DNA from: Acanthochlamys bracteata
Lineage: Eukaryota; Streptophyta; Magnoliopsida; Pandanales; Velloziaceae
Direction: 5' to 3'
Length of the DNA: 64,000 bases
NCBI GenBank assembly: GCA_019914995.1
Contig: CM034130.1
Coordinates: 2,728,001 to 2,792,000 of the forward strand
Positions 46,690 through 58,933 of the stretch are shown here, one piece after another. The translations under genes were made by a program, and so were the position numbers. The notes beneath the pieces are model-generated. The model ran no database searches. It was not told where the DNA came from and worked only from the letters and a program-made list of their open reading frames with translations. Numbering within the stretch: position 1 is the first letter of the stretch; the number at the start of each line of letters is the position of its first letter.

Positions 46690-46970
46690 ATGATATTCGA
46701 ATGGGATGGGCTAGCTTCTAAGGTTTCAAATACAAAATAATCAAACTTGTTTGTGAATAATTCAAGGAAAACCATACTCCATCGTTGCAGACTCCGAACG
46801 GGACCGCTAAGGCCATAAACAACACACTGAGATTTGGGCTCTGACGAGAACTAAATTGAATCATTGCTGCCGTTAGGCACCAACATTCTTTAGAATACCA
46901 ACGTGAACCTACCAAGCGAAGTAGTTCTCTTTCTCATTGTTGACATATGTAAAATTAATTACGCAGATTA
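46690..46970 (-). pseudogene. S-domain and intron fragment of the second subtype, upstream of copy E
   Basis: The minus strand reads through NGSNDSI and SEPKSQCVVYGLSGPFGVCNDGVW, the end of the S-locus/EGF part, then sequence shared with the intron side of copy A (ACAAAATAATCAAACTTGTT, AATTCAAGGAAAACCATACT). It is longer than the equivalent fragments upstream of B, C and D and is the clearest link between those fragments and copy A. Confidence 0.65.
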
Positions 46971-46972
46971 TG

Positions 46973-47330
46973 TTAAATATCGTAAAGTTATTTTGTTAAA
47001 TATTAACAAGTAGTTTATTAAAATATAACAGATTATATTCATAATGGAAGGCTAAAAATTCAGAAAAATTAATCATTAATCAAAAAGTTGAAAAATCAAT
47101 GATTAAAAATTTTGAAATATTCTTTGAAAGACGAAAAATAAAATAATTTGAATAATTAATGAAAAAATAAAAGATTAATTATTTAGAAATTCAAAAATGT
47201 AGCTATACACACTATATATATGGATGAAAGATATTTTTTTAAAACATCATTCACAATAGTTATAACATTAAATATGAGAAATAAAATAAAATATTCTAGT
47301 AATAATTTTTACTTATGTGATTATTTCATT
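46973..47330 (+). mobile_element. Decayed LTR related to the 22,780 Copia-type family
   Basis: Aligned with the 581-bp LTR at 22,780-23,360 it shares the order of blocks (ATTCATA-TG-AA-GC, AAAAAGTTG-AA--CAA-G, the AATTAATG-GAA-A-GAAA-GA stretch, TATATGGATGA-AGA-ATTT). It is much more AT-rich and heavily changed, as expected from long-term methylated-C decay. It is a fossil LTR fragment, older than the element in copy D, sitting within the second-subtype flank. Confidence 0.5.
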
Positions 47331-48140
47331 TTTTGTTGTAGCAGAGTTTTAAATAACTGCAAAGCTGGCGGCAGCTGACAGAAGGAAGGAATAAATATGA
47401 GATCCAAAGTTGATTTCTGATAAGATAAGAACAGGCAGAGAGTGTAACGCTCTTGATTGGTTAACTTAAATTGCATTAGTCAATCATAGTTATTCCTGCG
47501 ACTTTATTTCTAATATGCAGTTTTACAAAACATTGACTTTAGTGTATTTTAGTCCTAAGAGTTTTTGTTTTTTATTGGAAAATATGTACTTGTTTCGATT
47601 TTTGATGAAAGATGTTCACAGAATGGCATCATTATCATTGAGTGGCGGTAGATGTCCTAGAAGCAACTGCAACTCTGCAAGCGTGAGAATAGATGAGATT
47701 ATCAAACTTCTCAACTAAATATAAACTTTTATGATTATATACCATTAAAATAATTTAATGTTTAATAAAATCGGTAGAATTAATTTTTTTTAGAATTTTA
47801 TGAGTTTATTTTTGAGAGAATTTTTTATAATTACTAAAAGTTGAAGGTTTTCTGTAAACTTTAAAGAAGTTTTTTATAAAATTTAATGACATTTTGTACG
47901 AAAGTTTAATTGTGAGGATTTTTTTGTAAAATATAGAAGAGTTTCTTATAAAATTTTAAAAAAATTATAAATATACTACAAAAGTTTTAAAATATTAAAA
48001 CAATTTTAGAAAATATTAAAATATTTGTAAAAGATTTTTAATAGTATTACAAAAATTTATATAAAATTATTGATATAAAGTATTTTATGATTTTATTTTA
48101 AAATTCTAATTTAATGATCTATTTAAGCTGAACGATTTTA
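47331..48140. other. Shared flank of the duplication unit and AT-rich filler
   Basis: About 47,335-47,690 matches about 14,345-14,650 (marker AACTGCAAAGCTGGCGGCAG, then CATTGACTTTAGTGTATT). About 47,700-48,140 is AT-rich with AAAATTTTATA-type repeats and no gene. Confidence 0.5.
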
Positions 48141-48144
48141 TAAA

Positions 48145-48270
48145 AGATTTTGATTTTGACAGGACTGAGAAATAGGTACTAAGACGGTTTAGAGCTAAGA
48201 AGAGCATGAAGCTAGTTCTTGGTAACATTTTGGTGTCTTGCTAATGGTTTATAGCTAGTTACTAGAGAAG
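48145..48270 (-). pseudogene. 5'-end stub of a fifth main-type receptor kinase
   Basis: The minus strand from 48,228 reads MLPRTSFMLFLALNRLSTYF, the signal peptide of the main-type genes, preceded by their leader (AGTAACTAGCTATAAACC). Homology stops after about 24 codons. The rest of the gene is absent, replaced by AT-rich DNA. Confidence 0.75.
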
Positions 48271-49102
48271 GAAATATATAACTTCAGATTATGTGAAGTC
48301 TAAATGTAAATACTTGAAATTTGTATGAAGACTAAAAAAGCAAAAGTAGATTATCTAGAGCGTATTTTAAATGCACGCTAATTAAGTTTTATAAAATTGA
48401 ATTTTATTAAAATTAAATTCGATAAAAGTGAAGTTCGATGGAATCAAATTTTAAATTGATATTTAAAATAAATGAAGTAAAGTTTAGAATTTAATTTTGA
48501 TAAAAATAAAATTTAATATTAAAGTAAAAATAAAATTTGGAGTGATAATTAAAATACATAAAGAAATCAAAATTAAAATCTAAACAATGAAAGTAAAATT
48601 GGATATTTTTTAAATAAACCTATAATCTCGAACCGCAGAGTGTATGCACTGAACGGTTAATATTTAGGGCGTGTTTCAAATGCCCGTAATTAAATTTCGT
48701 GAAAGTGAAAAGTAAGAAGTAGAGTTTCTTGAAAAATAAAATAGAAGTGGAGTTCAGTATTTATGTTTTAATAAGTTTTGAAAGTGTGTTGAAAATTAAA
48801 AAATATAGTTGTATTAAAAAGTATGCAAATAAAAAAATTGAAATTAGAGTTCCGCAAGTAGAAGTAGAGTTCTAAATTTTTTGTGTAATTGAAATATATG
48901 AACTATTCGGAACTCATAATCTGACTGAAAAAAATAAAATTATGGGCGTTTGAAAAACGGGAGAAATATTAAGTTAACCGTCTGCTTTGGTGCTCCCATT
49001 TTCTTCCCCTTAGGAAATTGCAATACGACATTATATTGTAATGGGCTGAGCTCGCTCAGTTATTCAAACCTAGCCCAATAATAACTTATGAAACAATATT
49101 AT
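48271..49102 (-). promoter_or_regulatory. Upstream region of the stub gene, interrupted by MITEs
   Basis: Homologous to the E promoter in two pieces (CTCGAACCGCAGAGTGTATGCACTGAACGGTTAA before 48,661; TTAAGTTAACCGTCTG...CTTAGGAAATTGCAATA from about 48,971). A MITE at about 48,667-48,955 separates them, and a second AT-rich insertion lies at about 48,364-48,600. The region ends abruptly where the right arm of the inverted repeat begins. Confidence 0.5.
48667..48955. mobile_element. MITE with GGGCGTGTTTCAAATGCCCG ends
   Basis: The left end GGGCGTGTTTCAAATGCCCG and the right end TATGGGCGTTTGAAAAACGG are inverted repeats. The element splits sequence that is continuous upstream of copy E (GAACGGTTGACAAGGGAGAAAG), so the insertion is supported by a paralogous empty site. 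Same family as 4088-4315. Confidence 0.65.
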
Positions 49103-49716
49103 ATCTTTTGTTGTATAAGAAAGCATAACTCTGAGAAGGTTAAGAAAGTTGCCGTAGTGAAGTTATCCCCAATAAAAGGATCATTTGGTTTTACAGAGGC
49201 CGCGAAGTTTAGTACAGCCAATGGTTTTCATTCGTTGTGGCTCTTTTAGTAAATAGTTCCTAGATAAATGCTTGGAAATTAATTGGTATTGCCAGTTCAA
49301 TGATCAAAACACATAAAATATGTATGAAAATTTGGCCATAAATAATATTTATGTATCTGAAAATATTCTATGGTTACTTTTTAATACGATAGTACGAAGT
49401 ATAAGGTTCAGTGCTGGCTTGAGGTAGAGAGTCCGATCACCTATTTGTCTCAAACGGTCAATTTTTTCTTGGTCGTCACAGTCGCATATTTTTGTGAAAC
49501 CAAAATCGTTAATATAGGAAAATTATGATGGCTATTTAGAAAATTGAATCAGACTCTTTTCGTCCACTTATACTTGACCTTAAAATCATTTGTCTAAGTC
49601 TCCGAATATATAAGTAAAATTATTTCCCATAAAAAATCAGAATTTATGACTTAAATACACTAAAGTCAATCGTTTAAAAAGCAGAATATTAAAAATAAAA
49701 TCACAGGAATGGTTAT

Positions 49717-52700
49717 TGTTGGAATTCCAATATTGATTTTGATAATAACAAATATTAAGAATTATATTTTATGAGTTATATGAACTAATGGGTTAACTGA
49801 ACTGTGCAGAATTGAAAATATAAATTCTTTCTAATAAATATTTATAGTTCAACCAGCTACTTTATAAAAACTTTACATCGGGCACAAGAAAAAATCAGTT
49901 AAGTGTTGAAACAGCAGAACAGAGCAGATCGATCAGAGCAGAACAGTGAAGTTTCACGAATAACAGCTGACTAGATTGTTGCTGATCCTGATTCGAGAGA
50001 AAATAATCATCTTACAGATTTCAGAGGCAGTTTTGATCGTGATGCAAATTCAGTTTGAGAATGATATTTTTACCATAGGTATAACAACATACACAACAAT
50101 TTTTACTAAAGATTTCATCAAATTATGATATATAGAAGCTCAAAAAATTTATAAAATATTGGAAAAAAATTCAGAAATATGCATTGTAGAAAATCAAACA
50201 ACACTGAAGCCTATTTTCAGAAAAAGTTTGATCAAAATTTTCTCATCCGTTTGAAGCCAATTTTTGAAGACATTTTGAACTTTATATCCACTATCATACA
50301 CTTCAAGTACAATATAAAATCATAAAAAAATATAGTGCCAAGTTGCCATCAGAACCATTCTATCATCATATAAGATTTGAATTCAAAATTAAATTTCAAT
50401 TTTCATACAAGAAAAGTAAAAGATTCAGTTACAAATAGCATACATACACTTGATTCACTATGTTGCTACAAAGACATATAACAATAACATGTTATATAGA
50501 ACTACTACACAAAATGATTTAAACAGTAAAGCTGATAAAAAAATATTCTACAAAGAGCTTCATATAAAATTTACAAAATAAAATTCAAACATCCCTTCAC
50601 TGCATGTTAGAGTTGATCTTTCTAGAATTTCAAGATGATAATAGATTTCAAATTATTAGCATTTACAAGCCTACACATTGTACCTCACAGTAAGCAAGTT
50701 GCGCTGAAGCCATCATAGAGCCAATGAATACTTTACGAACACATCACCTGACTGATCGATGAACTAAGAAGAAAAATTGAAATTGAACTTGAGCCACTCC
50801 AATACTTGATCAGATCATCATCTTCATACTGAGTGCCACTACAATGAAGAAAAAAATACACTACAGAAAAAATAGAGAAGCACAAGCGGGAAGAATTGAA
50901 TTACCGACAAGATTATTTAATGATAAAAAGAAAGATCAAATCAAATCATACCAGCAGAATAATTGACATATAAGTGCTAGCTGGAAGGATATTTTACTTA
51001 CCTCCATCAAGAGCAAGTTGATCTAACCGTTGAAGAACTATTTGATGGAACCCGAATGGCTGCGGCGTATAAGAGCAAATTGATATTACTCTAGCAAGCA
51101 CACGGGGGAGACAATCGAAGAATTTCCTACCGCTAAGAGATTCAAAAATTCTTTAGTCGGAGAAGAGAAAAATATAATAGAGAAGAAGAGAAAAATAAAA
51201 TGAGAGAGAGAAACTAAGAAGTAAAAAACAGAGCTATATAGAAGAAAAATCTTATATAGAGAAAACACACTATCACTCTCCACCAACTGCCAGAGCTTTA
51301 CTGAGATAACACTATCGGTATTTCTTTTGATCCTCTCCTTATTTTAGTTTAATTCAATCTTGTGAGAGAGAATCTGTACTTTAAAGTTGCTTGTAACAAA
51401 CACATTCGGTAAGAAGAATTTGGGTAAACCTTTTTAGCTGTACTAGTCTTATAAGAAGCTACATATTTGCACAAAGTTTTGGCTAAAGCTTGTGTGTTAG
51501 CGGTCGGAGAGACTTGTGAGTCTAGTAGGTCATTGGTGGTTCATCTCAAAAAGAGAACCGATTAAGACAATGATGTTTGGCTAAACGCATTACCTTAATA
51601 TTGTACCAATTTGACAAGGATTAGTGGAATTTATTCTTAACGAAAAGTGACCGTAGATGTAGGCAAATTTATTTGCCAAACTATATAAATCCTGCGTATT
51701 TATGTGTTAATAATTTTCTTATATTAATTGCACTTGAGCTAAACAGAAAATACTAAACAGAAAATTTATTTAAGTCCAGTCGATTGTAATGCTGCTATTT
51801 TGTAGAAAATTAAGCTCTGTTCAGTTAGAAATATTATATTAAATTTTTTAGCTACCAACTCAATTCACTCCTCCTTTTTTGTGTTGGTTGTACAGATTTA
51901 AACAACAATTAAAATCAAGCGGGCCTTCAAACAAAAAGTTTAACCACCTTGAGGAAAAGATCCTATGACAAACTTAACTCTTATTGAGAAATTAGCAAGA
52001 TCACTTGATTGCCCTCCATTGTTTGACCAAAACAACAACCTGCAATGGAAGATAAAAATGACAGTAATTTTAAAGGCTCAAAATTACATGTTATGGATGA
52101 TTGTAAAAGGAGTTAAAGGTACCAAACAAATTCCAGAAAACCATAACTTTACTTTTTTTGAATTCTTATGCTATGTAATTACTCACATTTATTTCTTTGA
52201 ATTCTGAACTATTTAATCATACTTATCTTTATTGTATAGGTAAAGAAATACGATACAAATTGGAAGAAATGCATGAAGAAATGTAGTGAGAAACTTGCTG
52301 AACCAAGTAAGCATGATAAAAATAAAGCATTTTTTTATGTAGGCATAATCATAAGAAATCAGCAAGACGAAATGATTCATTGTATGATGGTCAATAGTGA
52401 ATACTCCTCTGAGGTAAGCTCTTCTGAAAGTGATGATTTAAATATTGATTTGTAAAAAGCGTTCTATAATTTGTATGCAATACATAGATGAGAACAGCAA
52501 AAATAGAATTATGAAACATTACTTGAATGAAATCAATGATAAGAATGCAATATTAATTAAAAAAGATTCACATTAAAAGATATTCTTGAAGATAAGATAA
52601 ATGCTATAAATGATTCATTAAGTGCTGATTATGATCATATGACTGTTAAAGTGTATGCACTTCAAGTTGAAAATAGAGGACTGATTGAACAAAATGCCAG

Positions 52701-55700
52701 GCTGCATGAAAGATTGATGGCTCATATTTTAGTACCTTTGGCCCTTCATGTGCTTCAACCTCCGAAAATATATATGATAAGATCTATAAGTTGGAAGAAG
52801 TAAATGGTGAATTATATGCAAAATGCAACGACTTGAATGAGGAGCTGACCAAGGTCTATATGGCCAACAAATCATATCTCACGAAATCTATGATGTTAAA
52901 AGACGAGGTAAGGCAACTGAAAGCAAAGAAAACACATTAAGATGCTTATCTAGTAAGATCATTTAGAAAGAAAGGTAACGGCAATAGACATCATCGCAGT
53001 AGCAACCATTTGCGGAAAAAGTAAAATATTATTCTTATACTAAAACAACTAGTTGCTCTAATGCTAATAATTCTACTGTTTTGCAGATATCTTCTATCTC
53101 CTTGATTAAGTATTTTCATTATAGTAGAAAGGGTCATAAGGGAAGTTCTTATTGGTATGAAAATAATAAGGTAAGAGGAACATTGGTTCCTTAGAGCAAC
53201 TGTTTTCGAAAGAGGTAAGCAACAATCCCTTTAATACAAGTGCTAAATGCTTTACTACTAAACATTTGATTATTTTGAAAGGTAATCCATCCACCTCTTA
53301 TGTTGTAAGCAATAATGAATATGTAACTCATCATTCCAAATTAACGAAAAACTATGGTCTAAATAAAAAAAATATAGATGTAAAAAAAACTCTCAAAATC
53401 ATCAACACTTTAGAAATAAAAAAATTTTATATACCAATTAGATAAGTTTTTACTGCAGAAACTCTTCAACGGTGATGTAAGTAATTCATTCCTATAATGA
53501 CTTTGATGATTGCCAAATTATTTGATGTTATTAGTCTATAAATATAAATGAAAGTTATTGCAATTCATCTTTGACTGAAATTTATGAATCTTGGATATCC
53601 AAATTTTTAATAGATATTAATGTATGTGTTAATGATGTTTTAGAACCTTTAGCTGGTATATATGCTACTAATAGTTGCAAGAGAAATACAAAGTAAAGAA
53701 AGTATAATTTGTGGCAACACTAGTGTCCAACAATGTGTAAATCATTAGAATATTGCGCAAACTTTGATGATTGATCTTTTACCTTGATAAACAAAAAATT
53801 ATCAACGAAATTGCATCTGAATAGAAGCACTTTACTGTAAGAGAAAATGTAAGACATATGTGTCATATATTGATGATTTTCTAACCATAAAATTGTCTAG
53901 TTGAAAGCTTGCAGAAAAGTGGACATCTATGGTATAGAGACTTAGATTCTACAATTCAAAATATCATTTCCAAGCCTTCAAGATTTATTTTTATCAAAGG
54001 TCTAATTAAAATAAAAATCAAATCTGAAAACCCCTGCGACGCCTATATGAGAGCTGTTTTATAGGTTTAGTTGAAAACAATGAAGAAATGTACATTTCAA
54101 AAAATGAATAATAAACTGGAATCTTAAGAGAATATTAACAACTCTCTGTTGAAACCATTGAAATGCAATGAGTCTTTCCAAATTACATCATTTGTATTCA
54201 AGTTTAAGTTCAGTAATATTCACAAAAAGTCATCAACATGTACCCTATATATTTATTATTTAAAAATAAAAAAATATATATCTCAATCAAAAAGTAAGTA
54301 TATTGTCCTTATATTAATTTTTGAGATATGTCAAGATCTCATGGCCTTGATGCATAATTATTTTTAGAGTGTGAATGAATCTTTCAAAATAATTGTGAAT
54401 ATTGCGAAAAGATTTTACAGAACATACTTTATTTGCTAGTATAAATTTTCATGAATTCGTTATCTTTGAAAAGTATGTTTAATTAATGGTTTTGTTTTCA
54501 AGTGAGCTATAAATGTGCTTTCTTATGTGTTACTGAAAACTTATTGAAAGCTTATGATAATATATATTTTTATGTGGAAGATATTATTCATCAAATGGTA
54601 AATCGTTAAAAAAAGTTGTGAGCCCTTGTGCATAATAATATTTATTGAAGATCTTTTGATGCTAAAAGAAATAAATTAAGTGAAAGTATTAAAATTATAT
54701 TCTATAGAATAAGAAAGTAGTTATAGAATCTATCATGTTGTTGAAATAAGGATACATATATACTATCATCTAGCTATGGCAAAATGAGGAACCAAAGTCA
54801 AAGAATGAGGAAAGTATACATATAATATAATGAGATTTATGTGAACTCACACTGGTTCCTGCAGGAGAAATGCTATGAGTCTGATGTCTTGTGAAATGCT
54901 ATTTAATTTTAGGTAACTGAATGCCTTTGCAAGTGAAAAAACAAATGCCTACTTCATCAAAAGCAAAGCACTTTGCTAGAATTACAACTTGCTTGCTGGA
55001 AAAATTTCTTACTAATTCTTCTATACGCAGGTTTTTATTGAGATGAGAGGTTATTAAGTACATCAACAATAAGAAGATTATGCCTTTGTACAATGAAAGC
55101 ACATATTAAGGAAGAGAAGTCCAAATGTCCTGGTAAAGAAAAATATGATCTATATGAGATATTTTTTCTCTGCAAGTCAATAAATATTTACTGGATCTAT
55201 TGTGTGCTAACAAGGACATGCAACGCTCTTCTTACTGGTAGTAAAGTGTCATCTTCTGTAAGAAAGAATTTTCTAAAAATGGATTGCTAAACTTGCTTGA
55301 AAAGTTTCTATTGATTCAAAATCAAATAGTTGATGACTGTAAAAGGGATTAGTTGACATATATCACACGAAAATTCTCTTTGTCAAGTAAAACAATAAAG
55401 CACAAATAAGGTATGGATAAATTCTCTCTTGACTCTTTTTGGCCAATTGTTGAATGCAATTGCTACATAACATTGTGAATTTGTATGACATAATTTTATA
55501 AATTATCGTATTGATCTGGATGTATCGTAAAATTGTTTTTAAAATGATGATTTTAATGAGTTTTTAAATAAGTTTCTCGTTTGATAAATATTACTAATTT
55601 GAGTTATGTTTGTAAAATCTGAAGGAAAATTTTATTTTGCACTTTTTTAGTTATATTTACTGCACTATATTGAGCTAATTCATGGCCGAGAAGAGATATT

Positions 55701-56392
55701 TGTAGTAATATATTTTGGATGAAAACAGTGAGGAAATATATTTATATACAAAAATAGTCGAAGAATAACCAACTGCAGCTCAAATAGAGAAGAAATAATT
55801 TTATTAAATATTCTCAGACAACCAAGAGTCTCTTATTATTGTGCACCATCAACACAAATATAAGAATATAATAAGAAGTAAGGCATACATTACACTTGTA
55901 AGGGTAGAAATTCAACATGTTTTTCTCAAGTATAAACATGAGGACAAATCTTTATCAGCAAGATATGGTGAGGTATATCCTTTTCAGCAAAGATAAATTA
56001 AGGTAAAATATACAGCCATGTTGCTTCCTAAATTATATGAATACATTTCTTATGCATTATAACTATATGCTTTATAAATCTTTCATGAGCATCTTATCTC
56101 AATTATGATTCTACGTAAATATTACAAATTGCTCAATAATCTTCCACTCTTTTTGTGATGACAAAAAAAAGGAGAGAGAAAAGAATTATTATACGCAGAA
56201 AAATAGAAGTGCCAATAATACATTCAGTAAGGAGGATAATTTATTAAAAGAGAATCGAAAGAATTCTTACACTCTTTTTGGTAACAAAAACAATCTCTCT
56301 TTTGTTTGTAATGAATAATCATTATGCTTTGTAGAATCATAAATCAATAATTTTTAATTTATTTTGCCATCACAAAAAAGGAGAAAATTGTT
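49717..56392 (+). mobile_element. Partial copy of the large Copia-type element in the right arm
   Basis: Plus-strand copy of the element described at 30,383-42,840: one LTR (49,717-51,907), the primer-site region, a gag-like part (about 51,965-53,300, with a zinc-knuckle-like trace) and decayed downstream sequence up to a purine-rich stretch before an LTR-like start at about 56,393. It has the same state as the left-arm copy, broken many times and non-functional. It arrived by segmental inverted duplication, not by transposition. Confidence 0.75.
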
Positions 56393-58933
56393 GGAATTCT
56401 GATGTTAGTTTTGATGGTTTTGATGATAATTGATAAACATATATTTTATATATGCTTGTTAATATCTTTTGATATAGCTTAAGATTGATTTTTATATTTT
56501 ATAAGCTAAATTTTATATGCTTTGTAGGTAAAGAAGAGAAAGAAATCAAAATAAGAAAAACATTAAAGAAAGAAGAAGGAAATAAAGAAAGATATCACGG
56601 GGCCAAAGAAAATTAAAAGAGGAGAAGCAAGAGGATTCGGTGGCGGATTTCTCTGTTCAAGGAGCATTTGGCGCAGCATTTCAAATACTGCTTATCAATT
56701 TTTTTCTATTTTATATTTTTTAATATATATTTTATAAATATATAAAAAATTTATTTAAAAATTTAGAAAATATAGAAAAATTCTACAGAGTGAGATTTTT
56801 TTATTGCATATTTTTATTATTTTTATGAAAGTAAAAAAAATAGAGTTCGTTTTTCAAAAAAGATAAAAATATTTTGGAATGTCTTTATTTTTCAAAAAAG
56901 AAAAATTCTACAACCGCGATGAATTGGTTTTATTGCTTGTAGGTTATTCAATTTATTACTTGTAAGTTCTTCCATTTTTTTAAAGTTAAAACTCTCAAGT
57001 TGACATATTCGATCGGATGCCGGATTGATCCGAATCAATTCGAATAGACTGCATAGATATGTTACTTCAAGGTCCGGACCAATTTAAATTACAGACGAAC
57101 GGTTTCTACATTGACCTATATGCATCGGGTTGTGACAAGTATGCTTTATTTCTTATTTCAACCATATCATAATTAGCAGACTGTCAAGTTGTAAATGAAA
57201 ATTTTTTCTCTAATTAAATTAAAGCATATGCAGTGCAACTGTGCGAGCTCATAAATACTAAAATAGTCAATAGAGAGCTGTACCTCTGTTCTATCCGTAC
57301 TACGATTACAAGTATAAAACGACAATTTTAAGGCTTCACGAGTGGGTTTTAACCTTTTAACTTTATGTCTGCACTCATTGCGATTAATCAATTGACTTTA
57401 GTACTACAAACTAAGTAGACACTAACTAGAAAGTGGTATAGATGTATTTATAATAATCAATTAAGCATCGATAACATGTAACAGTTGTATCAAGTTTTAA
57501 CCTTTTTGACACCTTTGCCAACTTCTTCTAGTAGTTATAGCTAGTTAATTAAACAACATTATCACCGATCAATGTAGTTTGTCTCTCTGCGCGCAGTTGC
57601 TACTTACCTGTATTATTGTTAGAATAATGCAGATTATTTTAATAGCAGGTATGGTGAATAAGTACTCAGCTAGCATGACCAAAGGAATCACTACCTCTTT
57701 GCATTGGATTAGGAAACTAAGAAAAACAAAAACCCAATAATTTCATCGCCGAAGTTGAACTTTGTGATAGGTTCAATTAAGAAAAATAAACACCTACTTG
57801 GTTAACTATTATATTTAGCATTACCATATAGTATAAATACTAAAATAGCGTAGAATATTTGGACGAGTTGCTGAATTAGCGGCGGAGAAGCCTAGTGTGG
57901 GAAGTATAGGATTCCAAGTTAATTTGTTGTTTCTGTTTTAATTATTATATGTAGAAAAGTTAATTTGTTATTCATTAATCGAAGGAGCATGAAAGCCTTG
58001 GTCGCTTGTTGCATGAAGCATTTAAAAAAAAAAAAGAACCCAACTGTTGCATGAACTCCAAATTTTATTATACTTTTAGAGAGGAGACGAGGGATTTGGT
58101 TCCGCTCACATGGGTGGGGTTTGAGTGAATGTTCTGTTGATCTTATATAAACAATTAAGGAAAAGATATTTGTTTGAGTTTTTTAAATACTTATACTTTA
58201 TAATATTAGAAAGTTTTTTTATAATATAGTTAGCTTTTCTGAGAGTTCTATCACTACCGAAAAACTTTTTCTCAACTCTATAAAATTTATGTACAATTTT
58301 CTAAAATTGTTTTTATAAATTTAAAATATATGTATAAATTATAATTTATGAAATAATTATACATACTTTTATTTTAAATATTTATAAAATTAGATTCTTA
58401 CAAGCTTATTTTTATTAATTTTTCTTATAAATACTTTCAAACGTTTTATAAAATTATTTACTTCAAATTTAAGAATTATTCGATAATAATTTTTTCAACT
58501 TATGTTCTTAGATTTTATTTTTCAAAAAAATTTACAATATCTTAAAATATTGAAATCTTTTTAAAATAAATTATATGCCATATAATTATTATATATATAG
58601 CTTTTCTAAATAGGAAAAGTAAACTTATTTTAAAAACACTTATAATTTTTGTAGAAGTTTTTAAAATAATTCCAAACCTTTGATTTCAGCAACACCTAAT
58701 TTGTTGGTTTGCGTAATTTCTTTTTTCATTTTTCTACTAGCAGTTTCTGTATAAAATGTAGACCCGGAAAAGAGTCAGTTACTAGGGTTTTCAGTTTCGA
58801 ACATTCGCACGTGGTGGGGTTCCGGCAGGTATTCCTCCCTGTCCGCCGCACAGATTGCAGCCTCCTCGAAATTAATATATCATAATTAATAATACGTCTG
58901 AATTAACCTGTAATTAATAAGTAATAATAAATT
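56393..58933. other. Outer part of the right arm: MITE, unassigned DNA and GC-rich gene-like end
   Basis: Mirror of 33,627-36,164. The MITE end is better preserved here (GCATTTGGCGCAGC) than in the left arm. At about 58,735-58,870 a TATAAAA, an AGGGTTTT motif and a GC-rich open stretch resemble the start of a plant gene, cut off at the arm end. No full gene is present; the mirrored short open frames are chance. Confidence 0.5.

Larger units (their letters stand above)
49103..58933 (-). repeat. Right arm of the 9.8-kb inverted repeat
   Basis: Reverse complement of 33,627-43,454. It begins ATCTTTTGTTGTATAAG (inner end) and ends AATAATAAATT (outer end). It carries the RLK 3' flank (49,103-49,716), a Copia-type LTR (49,717-51,907), a gag-like region (about 51,965-53,300), decayed interior, the LTR-like start at about 56,393, a MITE at about 56,662-56,930, unassigned DNA and the GC-rich gene-like segment at about 58,735-58,870. 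The second LTR of the element is missing, so this is a partial copy made as one piece, not an independent insertion. Confidence 0.9.

Noticed and set aside
47515-47718. 67-codon plus-strand frame
   Set aside because: It lies in the shared non-coding flank of the duplication unit. The equivalent positions in other units are not open.
57173-57391. 72-codon minus-strand frame in the right arm
   Set aside because: Its counterpart in the left arm (around 35,165-35,385) is not kept open in the same way, and no domain is seen. Chance frame in duplicated DNA.
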